Positions 36,104-44,033 of a stretch of DNA of 64,000 bases are shown here, one piece after another; positions within the stretch are counted from its first letter, which is position 1; every line of letters starts with the position of its first letter. This stretch comes from Leptolyngbya sp. NIES-3755 (GTDB taxonomy: Bacteria; Cyanobacteriota; Cyanobacteriia; Leptolyngbyales; Leptolyngbyaceae). A model generated the notes under the pieces. It searched no databases. It saw only the letters and a program-made list of their open reading frames with translations, and was not told the origin of the DNA. The stretch is taken from the NCBI GenBank assembly GCA_001548435.1, contig AP017308.1:124001-188000 (forward strand), given 5' to 3'. The translations under genes and the position numbers were made by a program.

Positions 36104-36457
36104 CTAAACTGAACGCCAACCTTCTGGAGCCAGTGACTCTTCTTGGGGTTGGTCATGCCGAAGCTGCTCAGCGGTGGCAGTCAACAGACCTAACAGCGTG
36201 TCAGTCGAAAGTGATTTCAGGGCTTGAGTGAGTACGGGTGGGCAGTAACCGCGCTTGGTGGTGGGTCGATCCCAGATTTCAGCGAGGATGTTCGTTAGTA
36301 GCGAGATTTTTTGTCCTTCAGACAGTCCCTCTAAGCGATCGCCGTAATCGAGAGCGATTTTAGAGAGGTTTTCCGCGTCCTCTGCGTCTGAGAGGTAATA
36401 GGCGATCGGTTTGCTTGCGATGGTTTTCGGTGGTTGGGCGATCGGTGTATCGCTCAT
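36104..36457 (-). CDS. Hypothetical protein, first gene of the leftward block
   Basis: 117 residues, helical, no membrane segment. Stretches such as LSEGQKISLLTNILAEIWDRP and LSTDTLLGLLTATAEQL suggest a small helical bundle. GGAG lies just upstream of the ATG. It is first in the leftward block and directly faces the control region, the position where phage-like elements keep early regulators. Function unknown. Confidence 0.65.
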   Translation of the reverse strand: MSDTPIAQPPKTIASKPIAYYLSDAEDAENLSKIALDYGDRLEGLSEGQKISLLTNILAEIWDRPTTKRGYCPPVLTQALKSLSTDTLLGLLTATAEQLRHDQPQEESLAPEGWRSV

Positions 36458-36508
36458 GTCAGTTCCTCCTGATGTGTGTAAGTCCCATTAGATGGACAAT
36501 TGAGGCAA

Positions 36509-36638
36509 CACAGACAGCACAAAACCGAATACTAGACCCATAGGCGATGGAATCTGACTCTCTAGCTGTCTGTGAAACAGCAAACCCCCACGAAACCGTG
36601 AATGGCGCTCGAAAGAGTGCGGTTTTGTGCTGTCTGTG
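36509..36638. other. Large inverted repeat in the control region, candidate origin
   Basis: A perfect 19-bp inverted repeat (CACAGACAGCACAAAACCG at 36509-36527 and its complement at 36620-36638) with a 92-base loop that contains a smaller GCTGT/ACAGC hairpin. It lies in the non-coding stretch between the divergent gene blocks. No coding role is visible; a replication or packaging signal is possible. Confidence 0.6.
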
Positions 36639-36648
36639 CGCTGTCAAG

Positions 36649-36710
36649 TGAACAAGAGTTCAACTTAGAGGATTCTAACTGAACTCTTGTTCATGAACAA
36701 GAGTTCAGTT
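36649..36710. promoter_or_regulatory. Triple operator with a perfect 34-bp palindrome
   Basis: TGAACAAGAGTTCA occurs at 36649-36662 and 36694-36707, and its complement TGAACTCTTGTTCA at 36680-36693. The last two abut tail to tail, forming a perfect palindrome at 36677-36710 that ends 4 bases before the regulator ATG at 36715. Each site is itself TGAAC-N4-GTTCA. Three operators over a divergent promoter are typical of Cro/CI-type switches. Confidence 0.8.
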
Positions 36711-36714
36711 TAAG

Positions 36715-36960
36715 ATGAAACAAACTCGTCACGAATCTGAGTTCATGAGCCTGCTGAGAGTAAAGGACAAGTCGCCCGAAGAAGTAGCTACAGTTCTTGG
36801 TATTTCACCAAGAGCGGTTTACTACTGGCTTTCAGGGAGCCGCGAACCACGGTTAACGATTAAACAGACCCAAGCGCTCTGTTCCTTGCTGGAATGTTCT
36901 GTTCACGATCTACCCGTCTATTTCGGACCAAATAAAAACGCTGAAACTCCGAGCATTTGA
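36715..36960 (+). CDS. Cro/XRE-type regulator of the element
   Basis: 81 residues. The helix-turn-helix is SPEEVATVLGISPRAVYYWLSG followed by LTIKQTQALCSLLECSVHDLP, the classic XRE arrangement, and there is little beyond the DNA-binding domain. The gene starts 4 bases after the palindromic operator, so it should repress its own promoter and perhaps the leftward block. The message has almost no leader, consistent with leaderless or very short-leader translation. Confidence 0.85.
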   Translation: MKQTRHESEFMSLLRVKDKSPEEVATVLGISPRAVYYWLSGSREPRLTIKQTQALCSLLECSVHDLPVYFGPNKNAETPSI

Positions 36961-37206
36961 GAGTTTCAGCGTCAGTGAGTATTTAGAAGATAAGGAGGGT
37001 TTACAACAACTTTCAGCACCAAACCTTAGAACCCAGGGAGAGCGGTCACTCTCCCCAGGTGTTGCCCCGTCCCAATTCACTGACAACGGAGCTAAGCAAT
37101 TATGATCCACGATCGGACACTCTATAAACAAGTTACGCGCAGATCGGTGTAAAGCCACTGACCTGCGCGTTTTGTCGTTTTTCCATCAATCTACCTACCT
37201 ACCATC
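36939..37206 (+). other. Structured gene-free leader between regulator and membrane-protein genes
   Basis: Three hairpins: CGCTGAAACTC/GAGTTTCAGCG (36939-36971, overlapping the regulator's end, with its T-tract on the minus strand), GGGAGAG/CTCTCCC (37036-37055), and ACGCGCAG/CTGCGCGT followed by T-rich sequence (about 37134-37170), a likely rightward terminator. This could be a small RNA or an attenuated leader. No open frame is supported. Confidence 0.5.
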
Positions 37207-37527
37207 ATGGCAAATATCACCAAACACAAGCCAATCAAATGGCAAGCTCCCCCCGCTGAAGATTACCCGGTCTATCGTCACAACGGCACTGACTATCGAC
37301 TCGTTCCCGATTCTGCGTTCAAGAAAATGCTCTCTGACAAAGACGGATTTTTCTGGCTTGCCCTCGGAATGAGCATGACCGTGATCGCCGCTGTGACTCA
37401 GATTGTGGTCAACTCAATGTCACCGCCCGCCACTGCCAATCAGCCAATGGTGATCGAAAAACCCGTTGTCGTCACTCAAGAGAAAATCGTTCCCACCAAC
37501 TGTCTGGCGTTCTGCGGACAAAAGTAG
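37207..37527 (+). CDS. Small single-pass membrane protein
   Basis: 106 residues. A basic N-terminal half (about 50 residues, HKPIKWQAPPAEDYPVYRHNG) is followed by one membrane helix (about residues 50-70, FFWLALGMSMTVIAAVTQIVV) and a tail with two Cys (NCLAFCG). No family recognised. First of four closely spaced rightward genes in the element. Confidence 0.65.
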   Translation: MANITKHKPIKWQAPPAEDYPVYRHNGTDYRLVPDSAFKKMLSDKDGFFWLALGMSMTVIAAVTQIVVNSMSPPATANQPMVIEKPVVVTQEKIVPTNCLAFCGQK

Positions 37528-37583
37528 GTCCGCTTTTTCGCATTCTGCATTTTCAATCTGCAAATTCAGGAGAAATTCAAATC

Positions 37584-38066
37584 ATGAGACTTGGAAGTTC
37601 AATCAACAACGGCTCGAAAGTGAATCGCATCATGACCCCAAACGATGTGATGAATGTCGCTAGCGGTGCACCGACTCCCTGGAACCCCGGTGACACGAGC
37701 GAGATTCGCACCGAGAAAGTCGTCACCAAACACAAAAACTTTACCGGGGAAGAAGCGGATTCACTCCGACTCAAAGCCGCCGATCGCCAACGTCAAGCGA
37801 AAAATAATCGCACCGCCTACAAAGCCCTGCGGTCGATCGAGCAGTCGGATGCTTCAGATCAAGCAAGCTTCCGCGCTTATCAAACCACGGTGGCGCGGGT
37901 CACTGCCACCAAGAAAAAAACCGATGTCAGCAAAGCGAACACGCTTTACAACCTCACCCCGCAGTACGCCAGGATGGGCTACTCGTTGGGCGCTGCTCAA
38001 CATGAGGCACAGATGAAAGTGAGCGAGTATCAGGCGATCTACGCTGATGTTGCCCGCCGCTGGTAA
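37584..38066 (+). CDS. Hypothetical soluble protein
   Basis: 160 residues, basic, Ala/Arg/Lys-rich with a helical middle (ADSLRLKAADRQRQAKNNRTAYKALRS is split by polar turns) and a C-terminal segment ending MGYSLGAAQHEAQMKVSEYQ. AGGAG lies about 11 bases before the ATG. No family recognised. It sits between two membrane-protein genes. Confidence 0.62.
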   Translation: MRLGSSINNGSKVNRIMTPNDVMNVASGAPTPWNPGDTSEIRTEKVVTKHKNFTGEEADSLRLKAADRQRQAKNNRTAYKALRSIEQSDASDQASFRAYQTTVARVTATKKKTDVSKANTLYNLTPQYARMGYSLGAAQHEAQMKVSEYQAIYADVARRW

Positions 38067-38086
38067 TTAACTGGAGGAAACAGAAT

Positions 38087-38356
38087 ATGTTCAAGATGGC
38101 TAGATTTGCGACTCTCATCGGGTTGGGTCTAGCCATCAGTTCTTTTATCGGACTGATGGCTCGTCACTTCCCGCCACTGACGATCGGACTGTGGATTCTC
38201 ACCCTCATTCTCTTAGTGCTGATGCTGATGAGTTACTTTGCAGGTCCACTCCTCGATCAGCATTTTGGCTGGACAGAAGACACCTGCTTTGGAATTGCGA
38301 TCGCGCTTTTTCTCACATTCATCCTGGGAGGTCTGATCGGATGGCTCGTTTCTTAA
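38087..38356 (+). CDS. Small membrane protein, three predicted helices
   Basis: 89 residues, nearly all hydrophobic: about residues 5-22 (FATLIGLGLAISSFIGLM), 28-52 and 65-88 (GIAIALFLTFILGGLIGWL). GGAGG lies 8 bases before the ATG. Its 3' end overlaps the next gene by 16 bases, indicating coupling. Function unknown; holin-like or conduit roles are possible but unproven. Confidence 0.65.
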   Translation: MFKMARFATLIGLGLAISSFIGLMARHFPPLTIGLWILTLILLVLMLMSYFAGPLLDQHFGWTEDTCFGIAIALFLTFILGGLIGWLVS

Positions 38357-39009
38357 GCTGGATGCCCGCATCGAACTACGGGCAACAATGGTCGATCGTC
38401 TTCGGCTCAGGATGCCTCACCTGGTTCATGCTGATTTGCTTCGCTCGAATTCTCCCGCCGGCTATTCAATTACTCACCTTCTTAGTTCCGATTCTCTGCT
38501 TCATCTATGCGCTTCAAATTCTCCCCAAGTGGCAGAAAGAGGGACGGCGTAAAGACCTCACCGAATCGCTGATCGAGCGAGAAATCTCACACAGCATGAT
38601 GAATCAACATCATCGCAACCTTGCCACGATGGATCTAGACCATCATCAGCAAATGACTGAACTTGCAAACCTCTACCCCGAACAAGAGTCTGAAGAATGG
38701 GGTTCAACCCCTCATGCCGAACTTGCCCCACCAGAGCAAGCGACTTATCTCTTGAAAGTGAAACAAGATGTCATGCAAGCGTGTGGCGATATTGGTTGGT
38801 TGTGTCTCGAATATTTGAGCAGTAAAGCAACACAAATCAGCGACAAAGACGGCTATATTTCACTTGAGAAAATCCGTTCAAACTGGGGAAGAAACTACGG
38901 CTTAAACACCGACAATTTGCGAGAATTGTTAGTTGCATTAACCGGGATTCAACTGGGAGAATGGCGCGATTCTACCATGAGAGAATGGCGACTTCTTCTA
39001 ACACTTTGA
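38341..39009 (+). CDS. Membrane protein with cytosolic C-terminal domain
   Basis: 222 residues from the ATG at 38341, chosen because GGGAGG lies 8 bases upstream and the start overlaps the previous gene. Two membrane helices (about residues 15-35 and 40-60) are followed by a cytosolic domain of about 150 residues; its end (EKIRSNWGRNYGLNTDNLRELL) is helical and could bind nucleic acid or a partner. No family recognised. Last of the four-gene group, before the iteron-like array. Confidence 0.65.
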   Translation: MARFLSWMPASNYGQQWSIVFGSGCLTWFMLICFARILPPAIQLLTFLVPILCFIYALQILPKWQKEGRRKDLTESLIEREISHSMMNQHHRNLATMDLDHHQQMTELANLYPEQESEEWGSTPHAELAPPEQATYLLKVKQDVMQACGDIGWLCLEYLSSKATQISDKDGYISLEKIRSNWGRNYGLNTDNLRELLVALTGIQLGEWRDSTMREWRLLLTL

Positions 39010-39028
39010 ATCATCCAGATCGGTAAAT

Positions 39029-39122
39029 CGGTGAATCGGTGCGGTGTTCGGTGTTCCTAAGCGGTGTGCCACACCGATGGTTACACCGGAACTTACACCG
39101 GAACTACACCGATTTCACACCG
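39029..39122. repeat. Iteron-like array of ACACCG / CGGTGT
   Basis: Five ACACCG copies start at 39071, 39083, 39095, 39106 and 39117, spaced 12, 12, 11 and 11 bases, one helical turn apart. To the left are inverted copies: CGGTGT at 39042, 39049 and 39062, with CGGTGA at 39029. A related perfect palindrome ATCACCGATCGGTGAT lies at 39660-39675. The array is non-coding. It may be a replication origin or an operator for cooperative binding. Confidence 0.8.
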
Positions 39123-39128
39123 ATAAAA

Positions 39129-39156
39129 AATCCCCGGTGAGAAACTGCCGGGGATT
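39129..39156. terminator. Hairpin after the iteron array
   Basis: AATCCCCGG (39129-39137) pairs with CCGGGGATT (39148-39156). The T-tract is on the minus strand, so it would block leftward transcription from entering the array. Confidence 0.6.
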
Positions 39157-39191
39157 ATAATTCTTGAAAACGTTGTACTTTGGTTCTCATT

Positions 39192-39383
39192 ATGTCAGAG
39201 CAAACGGATGTGCATGAATTTTTTCTAGACAATGGCAGAGCATTACTAAAACTGCCAGTTCCATTAACTGAGTCCGACCTTGAAAAGATTCACGGCTTGA
39301 TTAAGCTCACATGGCAGGCGCAAGCTTGCAGATTGAGTGATCGACCGATCGAGGAAAATTTCAGTCATGAAAAACAAATCTGA
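39192..39383 (+). CDS. Hypothetical small acidic protein
   Basis: 63 residues from ATG 39192 (a TTG 4 codons earlier is possible). Acidic and helical (VHEFFLDNGRALLKLPVPLTESDLEKIHGL is broken by turns). It overlaps the next gene by 17 bases. Unknown function. Confidence 0.5.
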   Translation: MSEQTDVHEFFLDNGRALLKLPVPLTESDLEKIHGLIKLTWQAQACRLSDRPIEENFSHEKQI

Positions 39384-39564
39384 AGCCCTGCACCACACCG
39401 CAAAGGAGATGAAGAAATCGTATTTTGTTTACGTGCTGATTAGTAGTTTTGATGGGCGAATCATGGGAGTCTATCTCAAAAAGAAAAACGCGATCGCCAA
39501 TCGTGGTTCTAGCCTCGATCAAATTGTCAAGTGCCTTGTAGAAGACACAGAAGACAACGAGTGA
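39367..39564 (+). CDS. Hypothetical small basic protein
   Basis: 65 residues from ATG 39367, overlapping the previous gene, with a GAGG about 13 bases upstream. The middle (KKSYFVYVLISSFDGRIMGVY) is strand-rich, followed by a basic segment and an acidic tail. No family recognised. A terminator follows 40 bases later, so these two form a transcript end. Confidence 0.5.
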   Translation: MKNKSEALHHTAKEMKKSYFVYVLISSFDGRIMGVYLKKKNAIANRGSSLDQIVKCLVEDTEDNE

Positions 39565-39604
39565 AGCCCTGCTCCCGATCGCAAGACTTCACACCGAAAA
39601 GCCC

Positions 39605-39654
39605 ATTCTCTCGTTGAATCGTCTCATTGGGACTCACGAGAGAATCGGGGTTTT
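39605..39654 (+). terminator. Terminator after the two small genes
   Basis: ATTCTCTCGT (39605-39614) pairs with ACGAGAGAAT (39636-39645); GGGG and TTTT follow. Confidence 0.75.
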
Positions 39655-39710
39655 GAAATATCACCGATCGGTGATTTAGTTCAGATTTAGTCCAGTGGGT
39701 TGAGTCTCAT

Positions 39711-40301
39711 TTAGCGGTAGCCGCGATCTCGTTCTAAATCGCGGATGACTTTTTCCCAAATCCACTGCTCTGGGCGATCTGGATTGCGCGATCGAGTGTG
39801 TATGAGTAGGCGATCGATCATTTTTGCGTCCCCGTGAGCCAGTCGATGAAGTTCGTATTGAGTTTTAGAGGACACCCGGCTAAGTTCCTGTTTCTGTCGA
39901 GCGGCTTCTTTTGCGATCGCATCAAAATTAATTTCAGAACGAGGTTTTATCGGTGGTGTGATAGGTTCAGGTTTGGGCAGTTGTGGGACTTCTAGCGGTG
40001 GTTCTATCGGTTGAACAGGTGCGACAGGTTGCGATGGCTTTTTGGGTGCATCCGGTGGAACCTGCTTTGATCGCCGCTGTTCTCGGTTGATCTCTGAAAT
40101 CGGCTTTGAATTGGGAAATTGTGGTTTTGTGGGCGCACTGGTGACAGCATTGAAAAACCGCTGTGATTGAGCGCTACGAGTTGGCTTACTGAGTCTTGGC
40201 TCTATCGGTTTTGTGGGTCCAACCATCCGGAGCAATCTCCGTCGATCGAGCCATAGATAAAGCACCCAGAGCAGCAAACACGCGAGCAAAGTTGAAAGCA
40301 T
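39711..40301 (-). CDS. Membrane-anchored proline-rich protein
   Basis: 196 residues. One N-terminal membrane helix (MLSTLLACLLLWVLYLWL), a basic stop-transfer segment, a long Pro/Lys/Gln-rich linker (about residues 30-125, PKKPSQPVAPVQPIEPP-type) and a folded helical C-terminus of about 70 residues. This layout, an anchor with an extended stalk, recalls TonB-like or phage coat-adapter proteins, but no family is assigned. It is the only leftward gene in the right half of the element. Confidence 0.6.
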   Translation of the reverse strand: MLSTLLACLLLWVLYLWLDRRRLLRMVGPTKPIEPRLSKPTRSAQSQRFFNAVTSAPTKPQFPNSKPISEINREQRRSKQVPPDAPKKPSQPVAPVQPIEPPLEVPQLPKPEPITPPIKPRSEINFDAIAKEAARQKQELSRVSSKTQYELHRLAHGDAKMIDRLLIHTRSRNPDRPEQWIWEKVIRDLERDRGYR

Positions 40302-40412
40302 GGGAAGAATCGATCACGTCAACACGCCTTTTCTGTCATCAGAGAGGGCTTTTCTGCTGTGATTTCGGTCATTCAGGGGAATTACTAGCTGTGTAGTCGT
40401 GGGAAACTCCCT

Positions 40413-40715
40413 ATGAGCGCAGTTAACATCACAACGCAAATCCCGAACGCGATCGTCACTATTGAGCAGTTGGCAACGTGGGCAGTTCTAGCCCTTTGCC
40501 GTGTCAATCCAAATGATTCAGTTCTTGAAGCTGACAATATTCGGGAACTGATCGCCCAAAACGGCATTTTCAAAGCAGCGGATGGAACAGAACGAATTTT
40601 TCTCAGGCTCTCACTTGAACTCAATCCAGAATACAAAGTTGACGATCGCAAACTCTGGATGAACGTGAAAGAAGTATCTCAAGCGCAGATTCCCGCTGCA
40701 TACACAACGAACTAA
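40413..40715 (+). CDS. Hypothetical small protein
   Basis: 100 residues, no membrane segment. Helix-strand pattern (IEQLATWAVLALCRVNP, then GTERIFLRLSLELNPEY). No clear Shine-Dalgarno precedes the ATG. It is followed by a perfect palindromic terminator and then the 779-residue protein. Unknown function. Confidence 0.6.
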   Translation: MSAVNITTQIPNAIVTIEQLATWAVLALCRVNPNDSVLEADNIRELIAQNGIFKAADGTERIFLRLSLELNPEYKVDDRKLWMNVKEVSQAQIPAAYTTN

Positions 40716-40742
40716 GCAGATCGACATTTCAACCCTTATCAA

Positions 40743-40767
40743 GAACGTCGATCGACGTTCTTTTTAT
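40743..40767 (+). terminator. Palindromic terminator just before the large surface-protein gene
   Basis: AAGAACGT-CGATCG-ACGTTCTT (40743-40764) is a perfect 22-bp palindrome running into a T tract that ends 6 bases before the next ATG at 40773. There is no room for a promoter behind it, so it must be leaky or regulated. Confidence 0.75.
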
Positions 40768-40772
40768 TAGCT

Positions 40773-43112
40773 ATGCCAAGACTTCAAACGATTAATCCAA
40801 CTACGCCCGGCGGATTTCCGACAACTACACGGCAAGTAACCACTAACCGAGGCACGGGAACTGTTCTAAGAACGCTGTCCCCAACTCCCAACAATGCGAC
40901 AGAAGCTAGTCTTAATCGCATCTATGACTACAACGGTAGAAGCACGAATCCTGCTACTCCTAGTTCTGGCAGTGCTGTGTTAGGAGGTAGAGAGGGTGCA
41001 AGATTGAGAGAGCAAACAAGAGTAAATCAAGGGTTTAATTCACCGCGATCGCTTCCCTCTCCTAGTGCCCCTCCTGCTACGAATCCCTCTACCCCTCCCT
41101 CTAGCGGATTCGGTAACGGTGGATTCGGTAACGGTCGGTTTGGTGGATCTGGAATTGGGAGCGGTATCGCGTCTGGTATTGGAGGCGCGATCGTTAATTC
41201 TGGAGTAGCTAAAAATCTCGGTAACAGCTTAGGGACGGGTTTAGGGAAGTGGTTAAGAGACAGGCTTGGTAGACCTCCCCTACCCGGTTCCAGACCTGGA
41301 TCAGCACCTAATACTAATATCCCCCCTGGATTACAGCCCGGAAATACCTTCCCTAGAAGCGGTAGCGATGACACTGAAACGTTTAGATTCCCGTCCACTG
41401 ACAAGCCCTATCGATTCCAAATCACGGTTGTAGCAACAAGCTATTCAAGAGCTACGGGCGTTGTTGTTTTTGAAGACACCGCCGCAGATTATTTCTCAGG
41501 CTTCGGAATTCCGTTGTCATTACGTCGTTTTTCTGAAGATCTAAGCACTGAGAGAGTGATTCTTATTCAGCACTATCATGTTTTCACTTGGATCAATGCT
41601 GATGGAGAAACAGTCGAACTAGGGACTCGAACTCTGACTGAAGACATAGGTTTCACTGTCGGAAACTGGAGGGTTTTTAGTACTGGATGGCAAATCAATA
41701 CAAGTCCTGAATCTTCATCTGAAAACTGGGAACCTCCAGAAATCCCGATCAGCTTAATTGCTCCGCCTCCTACTTCGACTCGGATTGCTCCGCCTCCATT
41801 GAACATCGGTGAAAGAGCGGATACAGGCACGGCTACGGGAACCAGGACAGAAACAGGTACAGGAACTAGAATCGCTCCGCCTCCTACAATTCTTCAAACT
41901 CCACCTGGACTGGGGACAGAAACAGGTACAGGAACTAGCACAACCACAAGATTTGGCAGCGAGACTACTAGAAGTGTGGGAACTAACACAGGGACGGGAA
42001 CAGGAACACAGAATCGTACAGAGACAAGAACAACACGATTTACTTCTGAAGATCTAACTAAAAACGTTGGGGGGAAAGAAGGAAAGCTAGAACAAGGCAA
42101 AATTCAAGAGATCGAACAGAAGCAAAGGAAAGAAGTAGAGATTGATCAGACTACTCCCGAAGTTTGTCAAAACCCATGTATCGCAGATGTGCAACGAAAT
42201 CAGCAAAACCAGAATGAAATGACCGAAGTAACATTCGATCGCTTTGTTTCGTGGAACGCATTAACAGGTAAGGCAATCTATGTTCCTGAAAAAATTCGTG
42301 TTCCTGTCGGGTTAGCTCCGTTTGCGAGAATAATGGGCAATCGCACCGCAGACATTAGATCACGCTTTGGACTTGCAGAATTACGAGCTAAGCTGATGCA
42401 AATGATGAACATCATCAATACTGCTGCAACGCTGCACAATGCTGCAATGCTTTCGACTAACTTAGCTCAAACACTGGGAGACTTAGTTACTCAAAGCTTC
42501 CAAACATTCGGACCCATGTTCGGAGTTGATCAATCCGTCGCTGAAACCTTTGATGCAAATGAAGTGCTCGGAAAAGCATTCAACGAAACAATGGAAAAAG
42601 CGATCGGGAAAGAAGCTTGGAACGGAACTAAAACAACGTGGCTCAAACTTAACCGCATTGTGACGACAGCAAGCCAAATTGTTTGGACTGTTCGATCAAT
42701 GAGTGATTCTGCACGAGAAATTGCAGAATGGACGGCAGAGAACACCGGAAAGATCGGTAATGCACTCAAACGATTCCGAGTTGTGGGAGAGAACGCCTAT
42801 AGCTGGATGCCTGAACGCATTAACGCTCAGAATCGTTGGCAACAACGAATTCAAAGATTTATGGAAGGGACTGAGAACATTGATGACGCGGCAAGTTCAC
42901 TTACTGGAGTTGTTGGAGAAGTGCGATCGATTACCGAAGAACTCAACGAGCTAAAAGAGCAAAAGCAGAACTTTGATAAAGCCATCAAAGAAGCGACTCC
43001 GAACAATCGCCCGGACAACGATGCGACTAAAAAAGCTGCCGATGACTCAGACCAGGCAAGCAAATCACCTAATTTGCAACCTTCAGATCGCGAGAAAGGA
43101 GACGCGTCGTAA
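40773..43112 (+). CDS. Large Gly/Thr-rich, helical-tailed protein of the element
   Basis: 779 residues, the largest gene of the cassette. Regions in order: Thr/Pro/Ser-rich N-terminus (about 1-105), Gly-rich segment (GFGNGGFGNGRFGG, about 110-165), a beta-rich domain (about 205-300), a repeated Thr/Gly/Pro stretch with IAPPP and TGTGT units (about 325-430), a charged coiled coil, two Cys (CQNPC), and a helical C-terminal third (about 500-770). No signal peptide or family is recognised. The composition suits an elongated extracellular or virion protein. The next gene overlaps its stop by one base (TAATG). Confidence 0.72.
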   Translation: MPRLQTINPTTPGGFPTTTRQVTTNRGTGTVLRTLSPTPNNATEASLNRIYDYNGRSTNPATPSSGSAVLGGREGARLREQTRVNQGFNSPRSLPSPSAPPATNPSTPPSSGFGNGGFGNGRFGGSGIGSGIASGIGGAIVNSGVAKNLGNSLGTGLGKWLRDRLGRPPLPGSRPGSAPNTNIPPGLQPGNTFPRSGSDDTETFRFPSTDKPYRFQITVVATSYSRATGVVVFEDTAADYFSGFGIPLSLRRFSEDLSTERVILIQHYHVFTWINADGETVELGTRTLTEDIGFTVGNWRVFSTGWQINTSPESSSENWEPPEIPISLIAPPPTSTRIAPPPLNIGERADTGTATGTRTETGTGTRIAPPPTILQTPPGLGTETGTGTSTTTRFGSETTRSVGTNTGTGTGTQNRTETRTTRFTSEDLTKNVGGKEGKLEQGKIQEIEQKQRKEVEIDQTTPEVCQNPCIADVQRNQQNQNEMTEVTFDRFVSWNALTGKAIYVPEKIRVPVGLAPFARIMGNRTADIRSRFGLAELRAKLMQMMNIINTAATLHNAAMLSTNLAQTLGDLVTQSFQTFGPMFGVDQSVAETFDANEVLGKAFNETMEKAIGKEAWNGTKTTWLKLNRIVTTASQIVWTVRSMSDSAREIAEWTAENTGKIGNALKRFRVVGENAYSWMPERINAQNRWQQRIQRFMEGTENIDDAASSLTGVVGEVRSITEELNELKEQKQNFDKAIKEATPNNRPDNDATKKAADDSDQASKSPNLQPSDREKGDAS
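41758..42035 (+). repeat. Degenerate tandem repeats coding Thr/Gly and IAPPP units
   Basis: GCTCCGCCTCC occurs three times (near 41759, 41787 and 41873, encoding IAPPP) and ACAGGTACAGGAACTAG twice (near 41854 and 41925). The tract codes for the flexible Thr/Gly/Pro region of the 779-residue protein and may vary in length between strains. Confidence 0.65.
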
Positions 43113-43930
43113 TGCTGCCTAATAACTTTAGCCCCGCTGAACATCTACAGGATGTGATCCGCCGTACCTACAACCCAGAGGTGCGCGAATGGTTTGCTGA
43201 CCTTACCACTGATAATCCAGACATCAGCACACCTAGAGGTAGCTTAAGAACCGCTTGCACTCATGCCGAGAACGATACGATGGACATGACTTTAAGTCGA
43301 ATGCTGTTGTTTGACATGGTAGTAAAACAGCGATTCCAAGCCCAAATCAGTAGCTCAGATCGTGACCTGAACTATCGTGTACTACGCCGCACCCGTCCGC
43401 GAGTCAAGCTATTCTTCCTTGAAGACCTCAAAGACGTAGAAAAAGGCTTTCAACCCATCACTGGAGAGATATCTTTTCGTCTGATGAATCAAACCAGCAC
43501 AACGATGAGTGAAACCGAAGCAAAACAACTTGGAACGCGAATTAAATCGCTGTTTGGGGCATCTGGGGGATTTGTTTGGAGAAAAGGTAAGGAATTGTTT
43601 TCGTACACTGATTGGGACAAAGGTTATCAACTCCAGTTACTTGCACGAAACAAAACCGAAGGAAAGCGAATTGTTGAACAAGTACTAGACGTACAACAGC
43701 ACAATCCTGATTGGGAGTTCTTCAATCGCACTGAAAACGAAGAACCTAGCACCGCATTTCCGACTGTTCCCCCAACCGAAACGATTCTGAGCAAGCGCCG
43801 TCGATTGCCCCGCCGCCGTCCGATCGCAGATGTGCGCTTTCAGTACGCCACGCTCAAAATTGCAGGACTACCAAATGAGATTTGCTTATTTGATCGCTCC
43901 GGTCGATTTTCTACCGCATTGGTCAAATAA
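43112..43930 (+). CDS. Hypothetical protein of the surface cassette
   Basis: 272 residues, coupled to the preceding gene by TAATG. Mixed alpha/beta, no membrane helix; a very basic patch (SKRRRLPRRRPIADVRF) lies near the C-terminus. A central segment (TDWDKGYQLQLLARNKTEGKRIVEQVL) looks like a compact domain. No family recognised. A role as a core or internal component beside the large protein is a guess from gene order. Confidence 0.65.
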   Translation: MLPNNFSPAEHLQDVIRRTYNPEVREWFADLTTDNPDISTPRGSLRTACTHAENDTMDMTLSRMLLFDMVVKQRFQAQISSSDRDLNYRVLRRTRPRVKLFFLEDLKDVEKGFQPITGEISFRLMNQTSTTMSETEAKQLGTRIKSLFGASGGFVWRKGKELFSYTDWDKGYQLQLLARNKTEGKRIVEQVLDVQQHNPDWEFFNRTENEEPSTAFPTVPPTETILSKRRRLPRRRPIADVRFQYATLKIAGLPNEICLFDRSGRFSTALVK

Positions 43931-43949
43931 GGGCAGTGGGAAAAATTGA

Positions 43950-43972
43950 CCGGAAAGGTTCAACCTTTCCGG
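43950..43972 (+). other. Perfect hairpin between cassette genes
   Basis: CCGGAAAGGTT and AACCTTTCCGG pair with a one-base (effectively five-base) loop in the 103-base gap before 44034. There is no T-tract, so it is more likely a message processing or stabilising element than a terminator. Confidence 0.55.
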
Positions 43973-44033
43973 CACGAAAAAGTAGCCAAATTTGAGGCTA
44001 TGACTGAATCACAGCCGTTTACTTTTTCATAGT

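Noticed and set aside
36509-36638. CRISPR repeat or array
   Set aside because: Only one inverted pair with no regularly spaced direct repeats.
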